Shown here: piece by piece, positions 36,751 to 49,100 of the stretch
Layout of the letters: every line of letters begins with the position of its first letter
Position numbering within the stretch: the first letter of the stretch is position 1
Origin: Glandiceps talaboti
Lineage: Eukaryota > Hemichordata > Enteropneusta > Spengelidae
NCBI RefSeq assembly: GCF_964340395.1
Contig: NC_135561.1
Coordinates: 7,238,518-7,302,517, forward strand
Direction of reading: 5' to 3'
Length of the DNA stretch: 64,000 nt
Notes under the pieces: model-generated
Database searches by the model: none
Seen by the model: the letters and a program-made list of their open reading frames with translations, nothing else
Told to the model about the DNA's origin: nothing
Translations under genes and position numbers: made by a program

Positions 36751-38285
36751 GTAAACAGTCCCTTTTTGATCGATAAGCAAATCATGAGTTAATTGCAAGG
36801 TTAAATCGATGTTAAAGTCGTGAATTTTATTTGTATTTCTAAGGAAGATCCACTTTTATGAGATAAATAACTGTAGAATGGCGAGAGGCGATGCGATGGA
36901 AACACATGTTTTTGTCACCGTGAACTTCAAAGTTGAATGTACACATTGAATATTGTAGATACATCTTTTTACGAACAACGATTTGATCATTGATAACAAG
37001 TAACAACACAGAATCTGTTCGTTAACTGGACCGAAAAAAATAAGCTCACAGCGTCGTTTATTCTTGCAAATATATTAACTTTCGTGGTAAGACAATTGTT
37101 GCTATCGTACTGATCCGTGATCGTTCAGTTTGCCTAGCCACTATATAGGCAGCACTTAGTCCTGCGCGATCCTGCTTGCAGACTAACTAGCCACCTGCAA
37201 AATACTTGCTGAATGTTACTCGGTACAGTCGCGTAAGCGACCGTGTCATTTGTCATAATATTTTGCTACTATGTTGTTGATTCATGTTGCAAAATTGAAT
37301 TCTTTATTTTGTTGGTTTATTGAAAATGTGTCAGCCATCTTTACTGAGAAGTAGAATTTCCTAATTAGAAATTCCATTGGATGTATAGCAGAATTTGTGT
37401 AACCATGTCTGTAACCATGGTGATGAAGATGAGGATAAATTATGTGGAGGTTAAGATGTGAATAAATTATGCACAGTGACTATGATAATTGCTTTAAGGT
37501 CTGAAAAATGAATAATCACACATTTAAGTGTTTCATGCATGAATTGTTGAATTGAATTCAATGACGTTTTGAACCAGGAATTCATTTTCAAGAATTTCAG
37601 AGTACAAATTTTTTAAGTCTTGTGGTAAATAAGCTATCAATGCTTCAATTTTGTATGTAACCTGTGTTTTCAATGACCCTCTTCCAATTTTAATACTATG
37701 TTTCGAAAATTCATGTTCACAATTATAAATTGTGTACACACTACTATGCATTATCAAAAAGAATTTTAGTGTCCAAAGAAAAATAAAAAATGAAAATTAT
37801 GTGCCAATTCCTGAAAAAAAACCTGCACAGATAAATATATGCTTTGGGTTTTCACATTGCAGTAAAATGGCAGCCCCAAAAGAAAAGAAGTCTACAGGAC
37901 ACAGTGTTTTATTTGAGAAAAAAAAGATGTCACCAGCATCAGATAGACTTGGACAGAGTCTACCACTGAGACCATCTACAGCATCACCTGTACTATCACC
38001 ATTCAAAATGAATTATAGGAAGAGTTCTCCAATGGTAAGTTCTTTTTATGTTGAACCTACTACCACACCTACATCTGTACCTCAGACAGTCCAGCGTTCA
38101 GAGAGTATAAGACTGAATCTTTGAAATTCTTAGCTGTACAATTTCGCACACAAGATGATGTGTACTTTGACAAGTTACTTCTGGAGTGGGGGAAACTAAA
38201 ATATGAAATGTTATCATGGAAGCTAGACATTCAGAAACTCATAACGCATCAACATACAAATACCACATGCCAGAAGTCACACTAG
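36731..38285 (+). CDS. Small unidentified plus-strand gene, divergent to RFC1
   Basis: Exon 1 is 36731-36750 (MADPLN, donor GTAAAC, phase 2). Exon 2 starts at 37863 (acceptor ACATTGCAG) and reads SKMAAPKEKKSTGHSVLFEK, then a Ser/Pro/Lys-rich stretch (SPASDRLGQS, SPVLSPFKMNYRKSSPM) up to a consensus GTAAGT at 38035. A second coding-like stretch ends at TAG 38283-38285 and includes SPAFREYKTESLKFLAVQF, DDVYFDKLLLEWGKLKYEML and a helical continuation. It is in another frame. From exon 2 it is reached by an acceptor at 38105 (poor context), whereas the better CAG at 38085 leads to an early stop. The product would be about 123 residues by the first route. AATAAA at 38353-38358 closes the gene. Not recognised; the shared promoter suggests a growth- or cell-cycle-related role, as inference only. 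Confidence 0.6.
37863..38034 (+). CDS. Small unidentified gene, exon 2
   Basis: 172 nt. Phase 2 entry completes a Ser codon, then 57 codons end at ATG before GTAAGT. Unspliced, the frame continues to a stop at about 38122-38124. Confidence 0.65.
38106..38285 (+). CDS. Small unidentified gene, probable last coding stretch
   Basis: The frame beginning YKTESLKFLAVQFRTQDDVY is open back to a TGA at 38052-38054 and forward to TAG at 38283. Its amphipathic, coding-like composition and the following polyadenylation signal argue for a real 3' exon. The 5' boundary is uncertain. Confidence 0.5.
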   Translation, partial: YKTESLKFLAVQFRTQDDVYFDKLLLEWGKLKYEMLSWKLDIQKLITHQHTNTTCQKSH

Positions 38286-38352
38286 TATATGATCTATATC
38301 AAAGTGTATTTGTTGTGTCATATTTTAACAAGAAATACACAAGTCAAGGTAT

Positions 38353-38358
38353 AATAAA
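38353..38358 (+). terminator. Polyadenylation signal of the small plus-strand gene
   Basis: AATAAA 68 bp after the TAG stop codon. Confidence 0.55.
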
Positions 38359-39715
38359 CGATTTAAATGAAAATTAAAGATGATACCAATCAAAACTCAT
38401 TTTATCCATTTTCAAAACATGATATTTTGATTTCTGTAATTTTAAGTAAACATAACCGATGACTTCAGTTAAAGAAAAGTATACAAAAAGTAAGTTGTAA
38501 AAGTCTATATATAAATCTTGAATAAAACATTGCCATTTTGCCATAAACAGTAAATTTACTAACATTCCAACACAGAATACAATGTATGACAAAAATGTAG
38601 AATCCTCCAAATATTGGAAATATAATATTCTTTTTGCTATTCAAAATATCTATGACAATATGTTTTAAGCATACATGATAATTTATTTCTTGATTATATA
38701 CTTATATTAATAATCAAACTATTATGAAAAATCCTAGAATTACAGCTTTTCATAGAGACAGTACAACTGTATTGTATACATTTTATACATCTTTTGTGAA
38801 TAAATATTCCATTGTTATTTTTAAAGAAAAGTTGGACAAAAATAGGACTAAATAATTGTATACCTTATATGTGTAATACACTAACTATAAACACGTGAAC
38901 ACTTTTTATTTGTGTAATATTTTGGTTGAGAAAATCCTGTAATTATAAAACTAACATCAAGATACATGTTGACAAATGTGCTTAAAGTGATGTCATTAGA
39001 GTGAGGTACCAATTACATGTACAATTTCACATGCTATTAAAATCCCATTATCATTAGGATCATAATTGCTACAGTGTGTTCACTTACACAGAGGACATCA
39101 AAGCCTGTATCTGTAGATGTGACATGGTAATAAGCCCTCGAGTCACATTATACAAAAACCTGTCAATCGTCTGTGCTGTAGATCATGAGAATTTTAGACA
39201 CATGTCTGTCAAAATTTGATTGAATTGTTTATTTCCGTAGATAGAAAAGGAAAAGTATGTATATATCAAAATGATAAAAAATGTGATTTCCGTAAATGTT
39301 GTTATCTTTGTGAGTGAGGCACTGTTTTATCACAAAAGGACACTAAGTAACAACTCAGTTGTAACTCGTAACTATGCAACTGTCCCAGATGACTTTTCTT
39401 GTGAGTGAGATCATATACAAAGTTGACAATGAAGAGGTGGTGGATAATAATGACATGTGACATTTTGTTGTTGATATATTTTGTTTAGTTATAAATGGTT
39501 ACTATTATTGTCAGTGGTCCATGGTGACTTATTGGTCCATGGTGACTTATTGAGTGACAGCTCGGATTCAAGTCATAATAATATACAAGTGTTCAAGCTG
39601 ATTCCCCCGGCCCTCCACCCATACCCATGAGTCAGATTGTTATACAAAAGATGACAATTGCAGTTAAATGAATCGATAACCAAAACATGTCATGCCTTTT
39701 TGGTTCATGTCTTTC

Positions 39716-39766
39716 ATTTTAAGTTAAATAGTTACTCCATAATGGAGTAACTATTTAACTTAAAAT
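39716..39766. repeat. 51-bp perfect palindrome
   Basis: The 25-bp arm 39716-39740 is followed by a single A and then its exact reverse complement (39742-39766); the centre reads TTACTCCATAATGGAGTAA. It lies inside the degenerate array. Confidence 0.97.
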
Positions 39767-40760
39767 TAATGTAATGTGTTGTTGTCTTGAGTGTTCCTTG
39801 GTGACTCATTAAGTGAAGGCCCAGTTGTAGCTGTAACATGTAGCAATGGCACTACCATGTATTCAAGGGGATTTTTTCCCTTGAATGAGAATATGTAAAT
39901 AACTGACAATCTTTCACGATAACAATAGATAAGAAAGGTAGTTTTATTACATCTACTTATGTAGGTCAAGATATAAATGGCAATGGCCTATGTTGTACAG
40001 CATATGTACATATTCCAAGGTGACCTATTGAGTGACAGCTCAGATGTACATGTAGCTCATAAGTTATGCATTGCATCTGTTACATGTATGACACACCCCA
40101 CCCAATGACTCAGATTGTCTACAAAAGCTGACAATTTCATACAATGTAGAATGGATAAAAATAGCAATTTGACTCTATGTTTCATAATATGTTTATCATA
40201 CATTTCCATGGTAACTTCCTTGTTTACTTAAAATAGTCCATGTTGACTTCCTGACTGACAGCGCATGACTAATTTTGTTAAAGATAAACAACAACAACAA
40301 CATCAACACAACGCAACACGACCCCCCACCTCCCCCCCCCCCCTCCCTCCTGCCAAGTCAGATAATACAAAAAGCTGGAAGTTACTTGCAATGGATAATG
40401 ATAATTCAATAATTCTTTTTTTGTATGCGTTGAGGCATACAAGGCAACAGTGAATGACAGCACACAGCTAATTTATATTCAAGACGAATATCCCACCACA
40501 GGTCAGATTCTACAGAAAAGCTGGTAATTACTGTTTACAAATATAATTGTACAATGGTGCACTGGATAAGAATGACAATTTCACTTCTATTTTATGTAGT
40601 ACATGTATGTTTAAGTGTTTTTAGTCATATATGACAACACCCCTGTATACTTAAAATACTCCATAGGTGACTCATTTAGTGACAGCTCAGATGTAGCTCA
40701 TAGCAGTGTAACTGTTCAAGAGGACACCCCCCCCCACACACATACACACACACACCACCA

Positions 40761-40911
40761 CCAATGTGCCTTCTAACGATAGCAAAATTTTGTTGTTGTG
40801 AGTCAAAATGAGAAAAACTGACATTCTCTGATAGGGGAACACCAAATTTTGGTACGTCACTAGAAATTGTGTGTGTCAGTGGCACGTCAAATTGGCTTAG
40901 AGGGCATACTG
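40761..40911 (+). mobile_element. hAT-like miniature element, copy A
   Basis: Shares the terminal block (AATGTGCCTTCTAACGATAG), the core (TTGTTGTGAGTCAAAATGAG and GGGGAACACCAAATTTTGGT) and the end (AATTGGCTTAGAGGGCATAC) with copies B and C. No ORF. Confidence 0.75.
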
Positions 40912-41343
40912 CCCCCCACCCCATCTCAACAAAGGAACAATTGGAAAGTTTACTCAGACTATTTTACATTAATGTGTTGAAGTCATGTACGATAACTCCC
41001 CAGTTTGGTAACTCTTACAGTGACAGCTCAGATGTACATGTTTAGTTCAAGATGACATCTCCCCCACCCCAACCTCAACAATAGAACAACTCTTTGTTTA
41101 CTAGATCTAATTTACTTCACAGTCATCAGTGCGTGACTCACTCTCACAGTGTGTAACAGTTCAACACTGTAACTGTTCAATATGATGCCTCCCCCCAAAT
41201 GATGCCATACACATGTATATGGTAAAGATAACAACAAGGCTGGATAGGCAACCAGATAAACATCAACAACAAAAATTTACACTTGTCCTTCAACGTCATT
41301 GGTGCTATTTTGAAAAAAGGAAAGCCATGATTTAAATTAAAAA

Positions 41344-41373
41344 TATACATACATACATACATACATACATACA

Positions 41374-41407
<34 letters not shown>

Positions 41408-41503
41408 CATACATACATACATACACACACACATATACATACATACATACATACATTCATACATACATACACACACACACACATACATACATACTACATA
41501 CAT

Positions 41504-41542
<39 letters not shown>

Positions 41543-41640
41543 CATACATACATACATACATACATACATACATACATACATACATACATACATACATACA
41601 TACATACATACATACATACATACATACATACATACATACA
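41344..41640. repeat. (ACAT)n microsatellite with CA blocks
   Basis: About 300 bp of ACAT units interrupted by CA dinucleotide blocks. Confidence 0.97.
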
Positions 41641-42188
41641 TCTTTCATATATTATATAGAAATACAAATTCCTACTAGTACTGTGTGTGTGTACAGTATG
41701 AACTATGTGAGAGACAGTCAGACACTGCAAATTTAATGAGAATCATAAATTGTCATTTCCTCTTGGAAGAACTTAGAGACAACATGATCCATCAGTGTAA
41801 CAGTAATAACATGGGTGAATATGTCACACGATGTCAATGAAATATTAATGGCTGCTTGAAGGACTGGAATGATTTAAGCTGTTCTGTTATAGCACGGTCC
41901 ATTACCTTTCATCCAGGGCATATAATCACCATATAATGCATCCACAGTTTTAGATCTCTGCTGGTAAATTTGCTGTCTAGATTTTTATCGTCAATCACAG
42001 ACAGAAAAAGCGATCTATTTCCTCATTATGAAGTATAGGTGTATGACTTTTGAGTGATGTCTGATTTGTGTTGTAAGCTTGCTCTTTTAGTAAAAGTACA
42101 GTCCATTAATCAAGATGGTGATAACCCCAATGTATGTTGATAGCAAAGAGTACTACCATAGACTGCATTGATAACAGTTTGCTAGACT

Positions 42189-42467
42189 GTAAGATATGTC
42201 GTGTTGTTCAGTCCTGTCAGAGTTCTAAACCACTATAAGATATGTCATGTTGTTCAGCCCTATCAGAGTTCTGAGCCACTGTAAGATATGTCGTGTTGTT
42301 CAGTCCTATCAGACTTCTAAACCACTGTAAGATATGTCATGTTGTTCAACCCAATCAGACTTCTAAACCACTGTAAGATATGTCATGTTGTTCAGCCCTA
42401 TCAGAGTTCTGAGCCACTGTAAGATATGTCGTGTTGTTCAGCCCTATCAGATTTCTAAACCACTAAC
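42189..42467. repeat. 46-bp minisatellite
   Basis: Six units starting GTAAGATATGTCGTGTTGTT and ending TCTAAACCACT, spaced exactly 46 bp. Substitutions only. Confidence 0.95.
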
Positions 42468-43038
42468 AAACTATACACACTGTATACATTTACTACCTGT
42501 AAAAACCATATACAAGCTTAAAGAATGAATCATGTGCACGTCATGGTACTACATGTGATGTAATATATACCTGTGAGTATACACGTACATGACGTATATA
42601 TATCCAAAAGGCTTGATTAAAGGTAATGAATTCTTAAAGGCAACACGTCCAGTACATGTACCCTAATGATCAATTTAGTTCTGGCTATTTGATTAATTTA
42701 TCCACTTTGGAAAACCCTCAAGAGCTGATGTCATGATGTAAAAGAAAACACCGTAAATTGTAAAAAGTGTACACTTTATAACAAGCTATTGGTCCATTTT
42801 GTGAGATTTAAACACTGTATATTGTACAAAGTGTACCTTAATGACAATCTATTGGTCCATTATGTGAAGTTTGATTTAATCTCAACTGGTATTCAGGCTC
42901 AATCTTTTATCGTTAAACTTCTTGTAAAAACCGTATATAATCTTGTCTCTGTTTTGTAGAGGGTCACAACCTAATTGTAAGTGTCAATGAGACTTGGCAT
43001 GAAGCTGTCGATTTGTTATCAAAGAAATACTGTACCAG

Positions 43039-43214
43039 CAGTATGCCCACCAATGATAGCCAAATTTTGTTGTTGTGAGTCAAAATGAGAAACACTGTGA
43101 TTTCTTGTGAGTTACCACATAGTAAGAGATAGGGGAACACCAAATTTTGGTGCGTCACTAGAAATTGTGTATGTCAGTGGCGTGTCAAATTGGCTTAAAT
43201 AATAGAGGGCACAC
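43039..43214 (+). mobile_element. hAT-like miniature element, copy B with target duplication
   Basis: Starts CAGTATGCCC and ends GGGCACAC(TG). TGTACCAG is found on both sides, at 43031-43038 and 43215-43222: an 8-bp direct repeat if the last TG belongs to the flank, otherwise 6 bp. CAGTRTKCCC-type termini with 8-bp duplications are the hAT pattern. The interior matches copies A and C. Confidence 0.82.
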
Positions 43215-43805
43215 TGTACCAGTGCTATTTTAAAGAAATACTGTGCTACGTGTAGTAGCTATAAGTGTACATTTGTACATCTTGGAAATAAAAGTATTAC
43301 ACTTTTGCTGTTAATACTTTGTTCAAGAAAAGTACAATCTATTCTCAGTTAAAATCTAGAACAAAAAAATCAGGGTTCACATGCAAAGCTTTGAAATAGA
43401 GGTGAAAATGATATAAAAATTGAACCAAAAATAGTGGTCAAATACTGTTCACGAAATGCAAAAAAAAAAATTGTTGATTTAACAAGACGGTGAACCAAAA
43501 TTTCTTTATATTAGTAATAGTATTGACAATTTCTACTCACAGTCAAAAATTTTTGGAAGTGAATCAAATTTTCGATGACGTCTCATCAGCATCGTCAGGG
43601 TGTACTACAATGACTCTGTGAGTAGAAAATTTCATTACTGAGTATGAAGTCCATGAAAAGTCATTCTTGCAAAATTTCTTTTGTTTTTAATAAAGATTGG
43701 TTACTAAGGAATAAGCTTTCATATGGCAAAGTTTATGTCCTAAACTCATATTTCGAACTCAGGAGAACCAGTGACGTAAAGACACGTTGTCGTGAGGGTT
43801 AGGAC

Positions 43806-43874
43806 ATTCTCGCAAACCAGAGATTATATTGTACTTCTTGAGGCTGAACAAAGGCTGTGGTTTATGAGACAATG
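43806..43874 (+). mobile_element. Miniature transposon-like element, copy 5 (old)
   Basis: ATTCTCGCAAACCAGAG and AAGGCTGTGGTTTATGAGAC match the two ends of the 91-bp family; the middle is diverged and shortened. Confidence 0.4.
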
Positions 43875-43906
43875 GGGATAGTGAAGACACCCCCTCCCAC
43901 CCACCC

Positions 43907-43907
43907 A

Positions 43908-43981
<74 letters not shown>
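43907..43981. repeat. (CA)n microsatellite
   Basis: About 37 CA dinucleotides. Confidence 0.98.
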
Positions 43982-43982
<1 letters not shown>

Positions 43983-44027
43983 ATAATGTTCTCCCCAGAG
44001 AGTCAATTTGATGTGGACACACCCAAC

Positions 44028-44335
44028 AAAAAATAGACATCAGTCAAAATAGCAAGAATTTGCAAATTAACCAAAAAACTGAAAAATTTCTTGGGAAATT
44101 ACTACACTGGTGGTCATATGCGTGGCAAGAAATTAAAATAGACATCAGTCAAAATAGCAAGAATTTGCAAATTAACCAAAAATGAGAAATTTCTTGGGAA
44201 ATTTAAAACTACACTGGTGGTCATATGCGTGACAAGAAATTAAAATAGACATCAGCCAAAATAACAAGAATTAGCAAATTAGCCAAAAAATGAGAAATTA
44301 CTACACTAGTGGTCATATGCTTGACAAGAAATTAA
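44028..44335. repeat. ~110-bp tandem repeat, about 2.7 units
   Basis: Units open with AAAATAGACATCAGTCAAAA and end GGTCATATGCGTGRCAAGAA. The third unit is shortened. Confidence 0.9.
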
Positions 44336-45203
44336 TACACCTTATTGGTGTTTCATATTGACTTAGTATTAGAGGGTAAACTGGTCACTGAACTCAAAGC
44401 AGAACAGAATATGACTTAAAAAATATGCATGTAAATCTTGTTAAAATGAGTAATATGTAGGAGATGATGCAACTGGGCAAATAAATCAACATAAGACAGA
44501 CTATTATTTCCTGAATTTATTCTAGTCTCGTCTTTCTACATTTTCTTACAAACAGTCTCCATAAAGCATTTCAATAGGCTTCAATTTTATAAAGATGGTA
44601 AAAGATAGACTAAGAATAGACACTGCTGAGGAAACAAGAAAATTAGATGAAATATAACAAGGCAGAATAAAAGTCCTTTAAAAAGAAGAAGGCTGTACAT
44701 AGTAATTTGATGCAGGCTTTGAAAATATACCAATGGAAAGTCAGTAATTGGTGTGTAATGGGCTTCTTGTATTAATGGTCTCGTTAATTCTGACTTTACA
44801 TGGATACTTGAAGTTTTCTCCAAGTTATGACGTTATCTATGTAATAGCTGTCTGGAGAGATGCTTTAGATCAACGCGTAGAGCTAATTTTCAAAATAAAA
44901 TAGAATTCGGTCTGTTGTAGGAAGTCATTATTTTGTCACAAAATACCATTAACCTCTGTGTAGCTTGTATATGATTGATATACGACAAATTCGAAATTTA
45001 TGATAAACATGAAAAATGTCAACCAACCAACACTCATTCATTATCTGTGGTGATGCAATGTCATGATGTTCTCTGTGTATTGATTTTTGAACCAGAATGG
45101 TATGATATTACATAATACAAGTATATTCAATGATAGATTCAAATTGTACATGGATGATGTCAAGTTGTATCTACCATAGTTTTCAAAAGCATGGTGATAA
45201 TTT

Positions 45204-45206
<3 letters not shown>

Positions 45207-45237
<31 letters not shown>
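45207..45237. repeat. Poly-T tract
   Basis: 31 consecutive T. Confidence 0.95.
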
Positions 45238-45238
<1 letters not shown>

Positions 45239-45470
45239 GCGAGTCTAGACTGATCTTAATAGTCCCTAAGGCATATTTTGTCAGTCATTTCAACATAATT
45301 GACAGTAGGCATTTTTGCTGTACAGTACAGTGTACAATTCCCCCCCCCCCCTATTTTTGTATGCCTAAAGCTTTTATTGTAAGTTACTGTAACTGTAACT
45401 TCATACATGGCTGTATCTCACAAAAGACATGAAAGTACACACATCAACAAACTTTAATAGAGGAATCCTA

Positions 45471-46104
45471 TTGACTTGGTAAATCTATGATCAGACTCTA
45501 GATACTATGTGTTCCAACATCTTTGAATTATTAATAACAGTCTAAATTCAGCTGTATAACGTACAGTCTAGTCTAGAATTCTAAACTTGGTACAGTATTA
45601 CGTTTTAAAAACTTCATACTAATACCATGTCTAATCATGACGGTTACAAAAGGTGTTAAATTGTGGTGCTCTCCTGTGGTGAACGAAGTACAAAGGGCGC
45701 ATGTCCATGTAATCCATCACAGACTGACAGGCTGTTGTCACCTCACCTGCGACTCGTGAAGTATCAACAACAACAACAGACTGCACTGATATGCAAATGT
45801 CCAACCAGGACTCCACCTTCAGTTTGTTTAAACTAAAATCATGTGGGGACGTGACAATGCCAACTTGTTTATGTGAACACGGTTGGGGGAGCACAGATTT
45901 CAGTGTTCGCACAACCGTCATGACTAGACTGGTATTACTATTAGTAATGAAGTTTTTAAAACATAAAAAGTACCAGTTTAGAATTCTAGACTACACACAG
46001 TCAAATTGACTTGGTCAAATCTATGCCTAGACTGACACTGTACTGTGTGTTCTAACACCTTTGTATTATTAAGAAGTTCAAAATTCAGCTGTACAATATA
46101 GTCA
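45471..46104. mobile_element. Composite element: direct repeats around inverted repeats around an ORF
   Basis: Direct repeats of about 95 bp (45471-45565 and 46006-46104, roughly 78% alike, both opening TTGACTTGGT) flank inverted repeats of about 80 bp (45568-45645 and 45913-45993, sharing TTTTAAAAACTTCAT and TCATGACGGTT). Between the inverted repeats lies the minus-strand ORF 45631-45921. The nested order suggests a foldback transposon plus a segmental duplication. Confidence 0.7.
45631..45921 (-). CDS. 96-codon ORF inside the composite repeat, unrecognised
   Basis: Opens MTVVRTLKSVLPQPC and includes SVVVVDTSRVAGEVTTAC, with balanced composition. The start and end overlap the inverted repeats. 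No motif of a transposase or other family is recognised. It could be a degenerate or domesticated transposon fragment or a chance frame. Confidence 0.25.
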   Translation of the reverse strand: MTVVRTLKSVLPQPCSHKQVGIVTSPHDFSLNKLKVESWLDICISVQSVVVVDTSRVAGEVTTACQSVMDYMDMRPLYFVHHRRAPQFNTFCNRHD

Positions 46105-49100
46105 ACCTGAATACATGTAAAATGGCTAGTCAGTCTTGTCTTTACCCAGTACAGTCTGTGAGTTCAGTTTAATTTCATCTTTACCTTAACTTTTACTGTG
46201 TACTATTGATTACATTACATTATCATTTTCACACACTGCGGTACCACACACAAGCCAAGTTGTGCCTGTTCCTACAGGAACTACAGGAATTATTTTCTCA
46301 CACCATGTACTACCAAGTTGTACACATTCAAACAGAAAATACAGGAGTTATTTCCTTACACCATGCACAAGCCCTGTTGTACACATTCAAACAGAAACTA
46401 CAAAAATTATTTTCTGGTCTTTCTGTGTCAAAACTGCACATTTACTTTGCGTCATTAGTACTCTACTTGTGTAAAGTATGAGTTAAAACATTCAAAATCA
46501 GTAATTTAATGTTTCATAAATTAAGTGTACATATATATAATTATGCTATTCTCTTTATATTTTTCTTCATTCAGCCTGAAAATACTGCTGACACACTAGT
46601 GTTTGTGACTACAGGTCATTGACTTATGGTAACAAGGCCCCTATGTCACTCATCTTTTCCTTGTATTGGTTGAATGAAAGATAATATTGGTAGATAGCAT
46701 ATATTATATGATATATAATATATATCTGTTATTTTCAATGGTGAGCTCTGTTAATTTCCATTTCAAAGATGTACATGTATGTAGTGTACAATGTATATAG
46801 GGCTTTTGGTCAGTACAAAATGTTTTAGTTTGCACATGCAGTATGTTATGTCATAGGTGGTAGAATTTTATATTCAAAGCCAGCAGCATTGAGTAAAAAG
46901 TCATGCACTTTTGTCATTGTTTGTGTATTTCAGGAAAGTGAAAAGGACATTTAATTTTCAGTTTCGTGGTCTAGACATGCTTGACTTGGAACTGAAATTG
47001 TCTACATCCAACACATAGTGTGCATGATACTTGTATTGATAGACAGGTGTGAAATATCTAAATCAGCCACCCATGAAAGTGACTCCAGTACATTTCCCTT
47101 GAGAGCATTCTGAATACATGTACTATCAATGTTAGAAAGAACTCAATTAATTCTAATGAAGGCAACAGTAGATGTTCCACACCATTGAAAAACATTGTAA
47201 TTCATTTATGTCATGTGTTGAATTGACCTCTGTGCCGTAAAATTACACCATGACATTCATTTGGTTCATTACTGAATTTATAGTTGTCCTGTTTACTGAG
47301 AAAGTATTGTTTGGCCATGTGATTTATAGTTGTCTGTTAGTGTCTTTTTATTTAGTAGGTTAGGTTGTTTGTACTTTATTTTGTTATCCCACAGTGAAAG
47401 AGTTTATTAAGGGATCGGGAGAGACATTAGCCCAGTCCCCCCACTTGAAATTGAATCAAAGTCGATTCTCCTGTCCCCATATGCACTAAAATGAGTTTGA
47501 ACCAATTAGGTTGAATCAAAGAATTTGGTTCAAAAATGATGCAAAATGCAAAAGTGAAGTCTCAGTTTTCTTGTTGGGACAGAAACTGATTTTGAATTGA
47601 TTTAACCGAATCAGATCAGTTTGCACACAAACAGCATGTTGGTTCATGTAGATGTTATATTAGCTACACAGTACAGTCATCTGACTAATATTTCAACCTC
47701 CTTAGTTGAGATTCAGCCAGTGACTGTTCAGACTTGTAGACTTTACGTCCTTAGAAAAAAATTCACATAGGGGAATCAAAGATTAAAAGGTTAATGGGAA
47801 TTGAGTTTTATAGAATTAACAAAACGGAAGCTGCTTTCAGCATGCACTTCAAATATTGGATCTTTGTGCTGGAACTATTGTATAGAATAAAGTAATACTC
47901 ATTATCCAAATCCCAACTGCCTTCACCAGTTTGCACCTTCAGTGTCAACTTTGATATAGGTATTTCTGTTGTCTGTAATATTTCATGATTTCAGTTTGAA
48001 GTTATGTCCCCCGACAGTTTTCAGTCAACTAAATTGATGAAGTAGTTATAAGTGGTTGTTATCCAATGCAAAATGAAATTTAGAGGCAATGTACAAAACA
48101 AATATAGCTTTAAGCATACTAATTTTGTCGCTCTCAAGTTTTTGTAAGATTTCCACTTTTATAGACAGTACTAGGATGTTCCTCAGTCTCAAAAATTCAA
48201 TATTATCTACTGCATGTACAAAGTAAAAGTAGGCATGATCTTTCCCCTTTGGTTTTGCAACCCCTGTATTGGCAGTAAACCTTTGAAAAATCATTGATTT
48301 TTTGTCAAATCAAGTTCATCTAGGCCATGGTGTACTTGAGATAACACCATGGCCTCTTCATGTGATAATTCTTGCATTGCACATTTGTAGCTGACTACCG
48401 TACAATATACCTAATCAGTTAAACAAGTACTTGAACTAGTCTTATTGTATTACATATCCGTTACCATGGTAATGCATCATTTGAAATCAGTTTCTTGTGG
48501 CTGTAATTCCATGGTATAGTTGTTGTACCCAATAATGAGATGTATTTATATATTTATTCAAGACCAACTTAACTATGTCATTTTTGGTAAAATGCAACTT
48601 ATCTTAAGCCTTTGTAACAATATTTTACTGTTAAAAGGAAAAAGTCATTTTATAAGTAGTGACTTTATATTTCAATGTTTAACCAAAAATATTTAACCAA
48701 AAATTTGTTATGAAAGGAGATACATCTTAAAATGTGTTATAACGTGTTATGCTACATCAGCCCAGCATGCAGTTTTCATGAATAATTTATCTTATGCTAA
48801 TTAGAGACCATGTTAGCCAATCATTTCATATTACAATGGATAAACAATTTCAAATTATTTGATAATAATTCTTTTATAGCATTGTTTCTGGCCGACAGAC
48901 TTTCCACATACATATTGCACTTACCTTTTTTTATAAGTATACTATTGTTATTATTTACATATAGTCCTAGCAATAAATAAAAGACAACACAACTCCAGGG
49001 AATTTTGATAAAGTATGGGTTATAGAGCGTCATTTCATGATTTTATGTCACCTATAATTTCGTACGATTTCAGAGAAACATAACATTTATCTTGTGCCTT

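Larger units (their letters stand above)
39525..41180. repeat. Degenerate long-period repeat array
   Basis: A block made of GGTGACTTATTGAGTGACAG, then CTCAGATGTAGCTCATA, a C-rich ACCCCACCC segment, then CAGATTGT and ACAAAAGCTGACAATT, recurs in diverged form near 39535, 39790, 40015, 40240, 40450, 40660 and 41010. Spacing is about 200-350 bp. It looks like an old tandem array broken by later insertions. Confidence 0.7.

Noticed and set aside
46575-46614. Possible exon (PENTADTLVFVTT) with a good acceptor
   Set aside because: The donor (GTCATT) is poor, no partner exon was found and the upstream small gene already ends at 38285.
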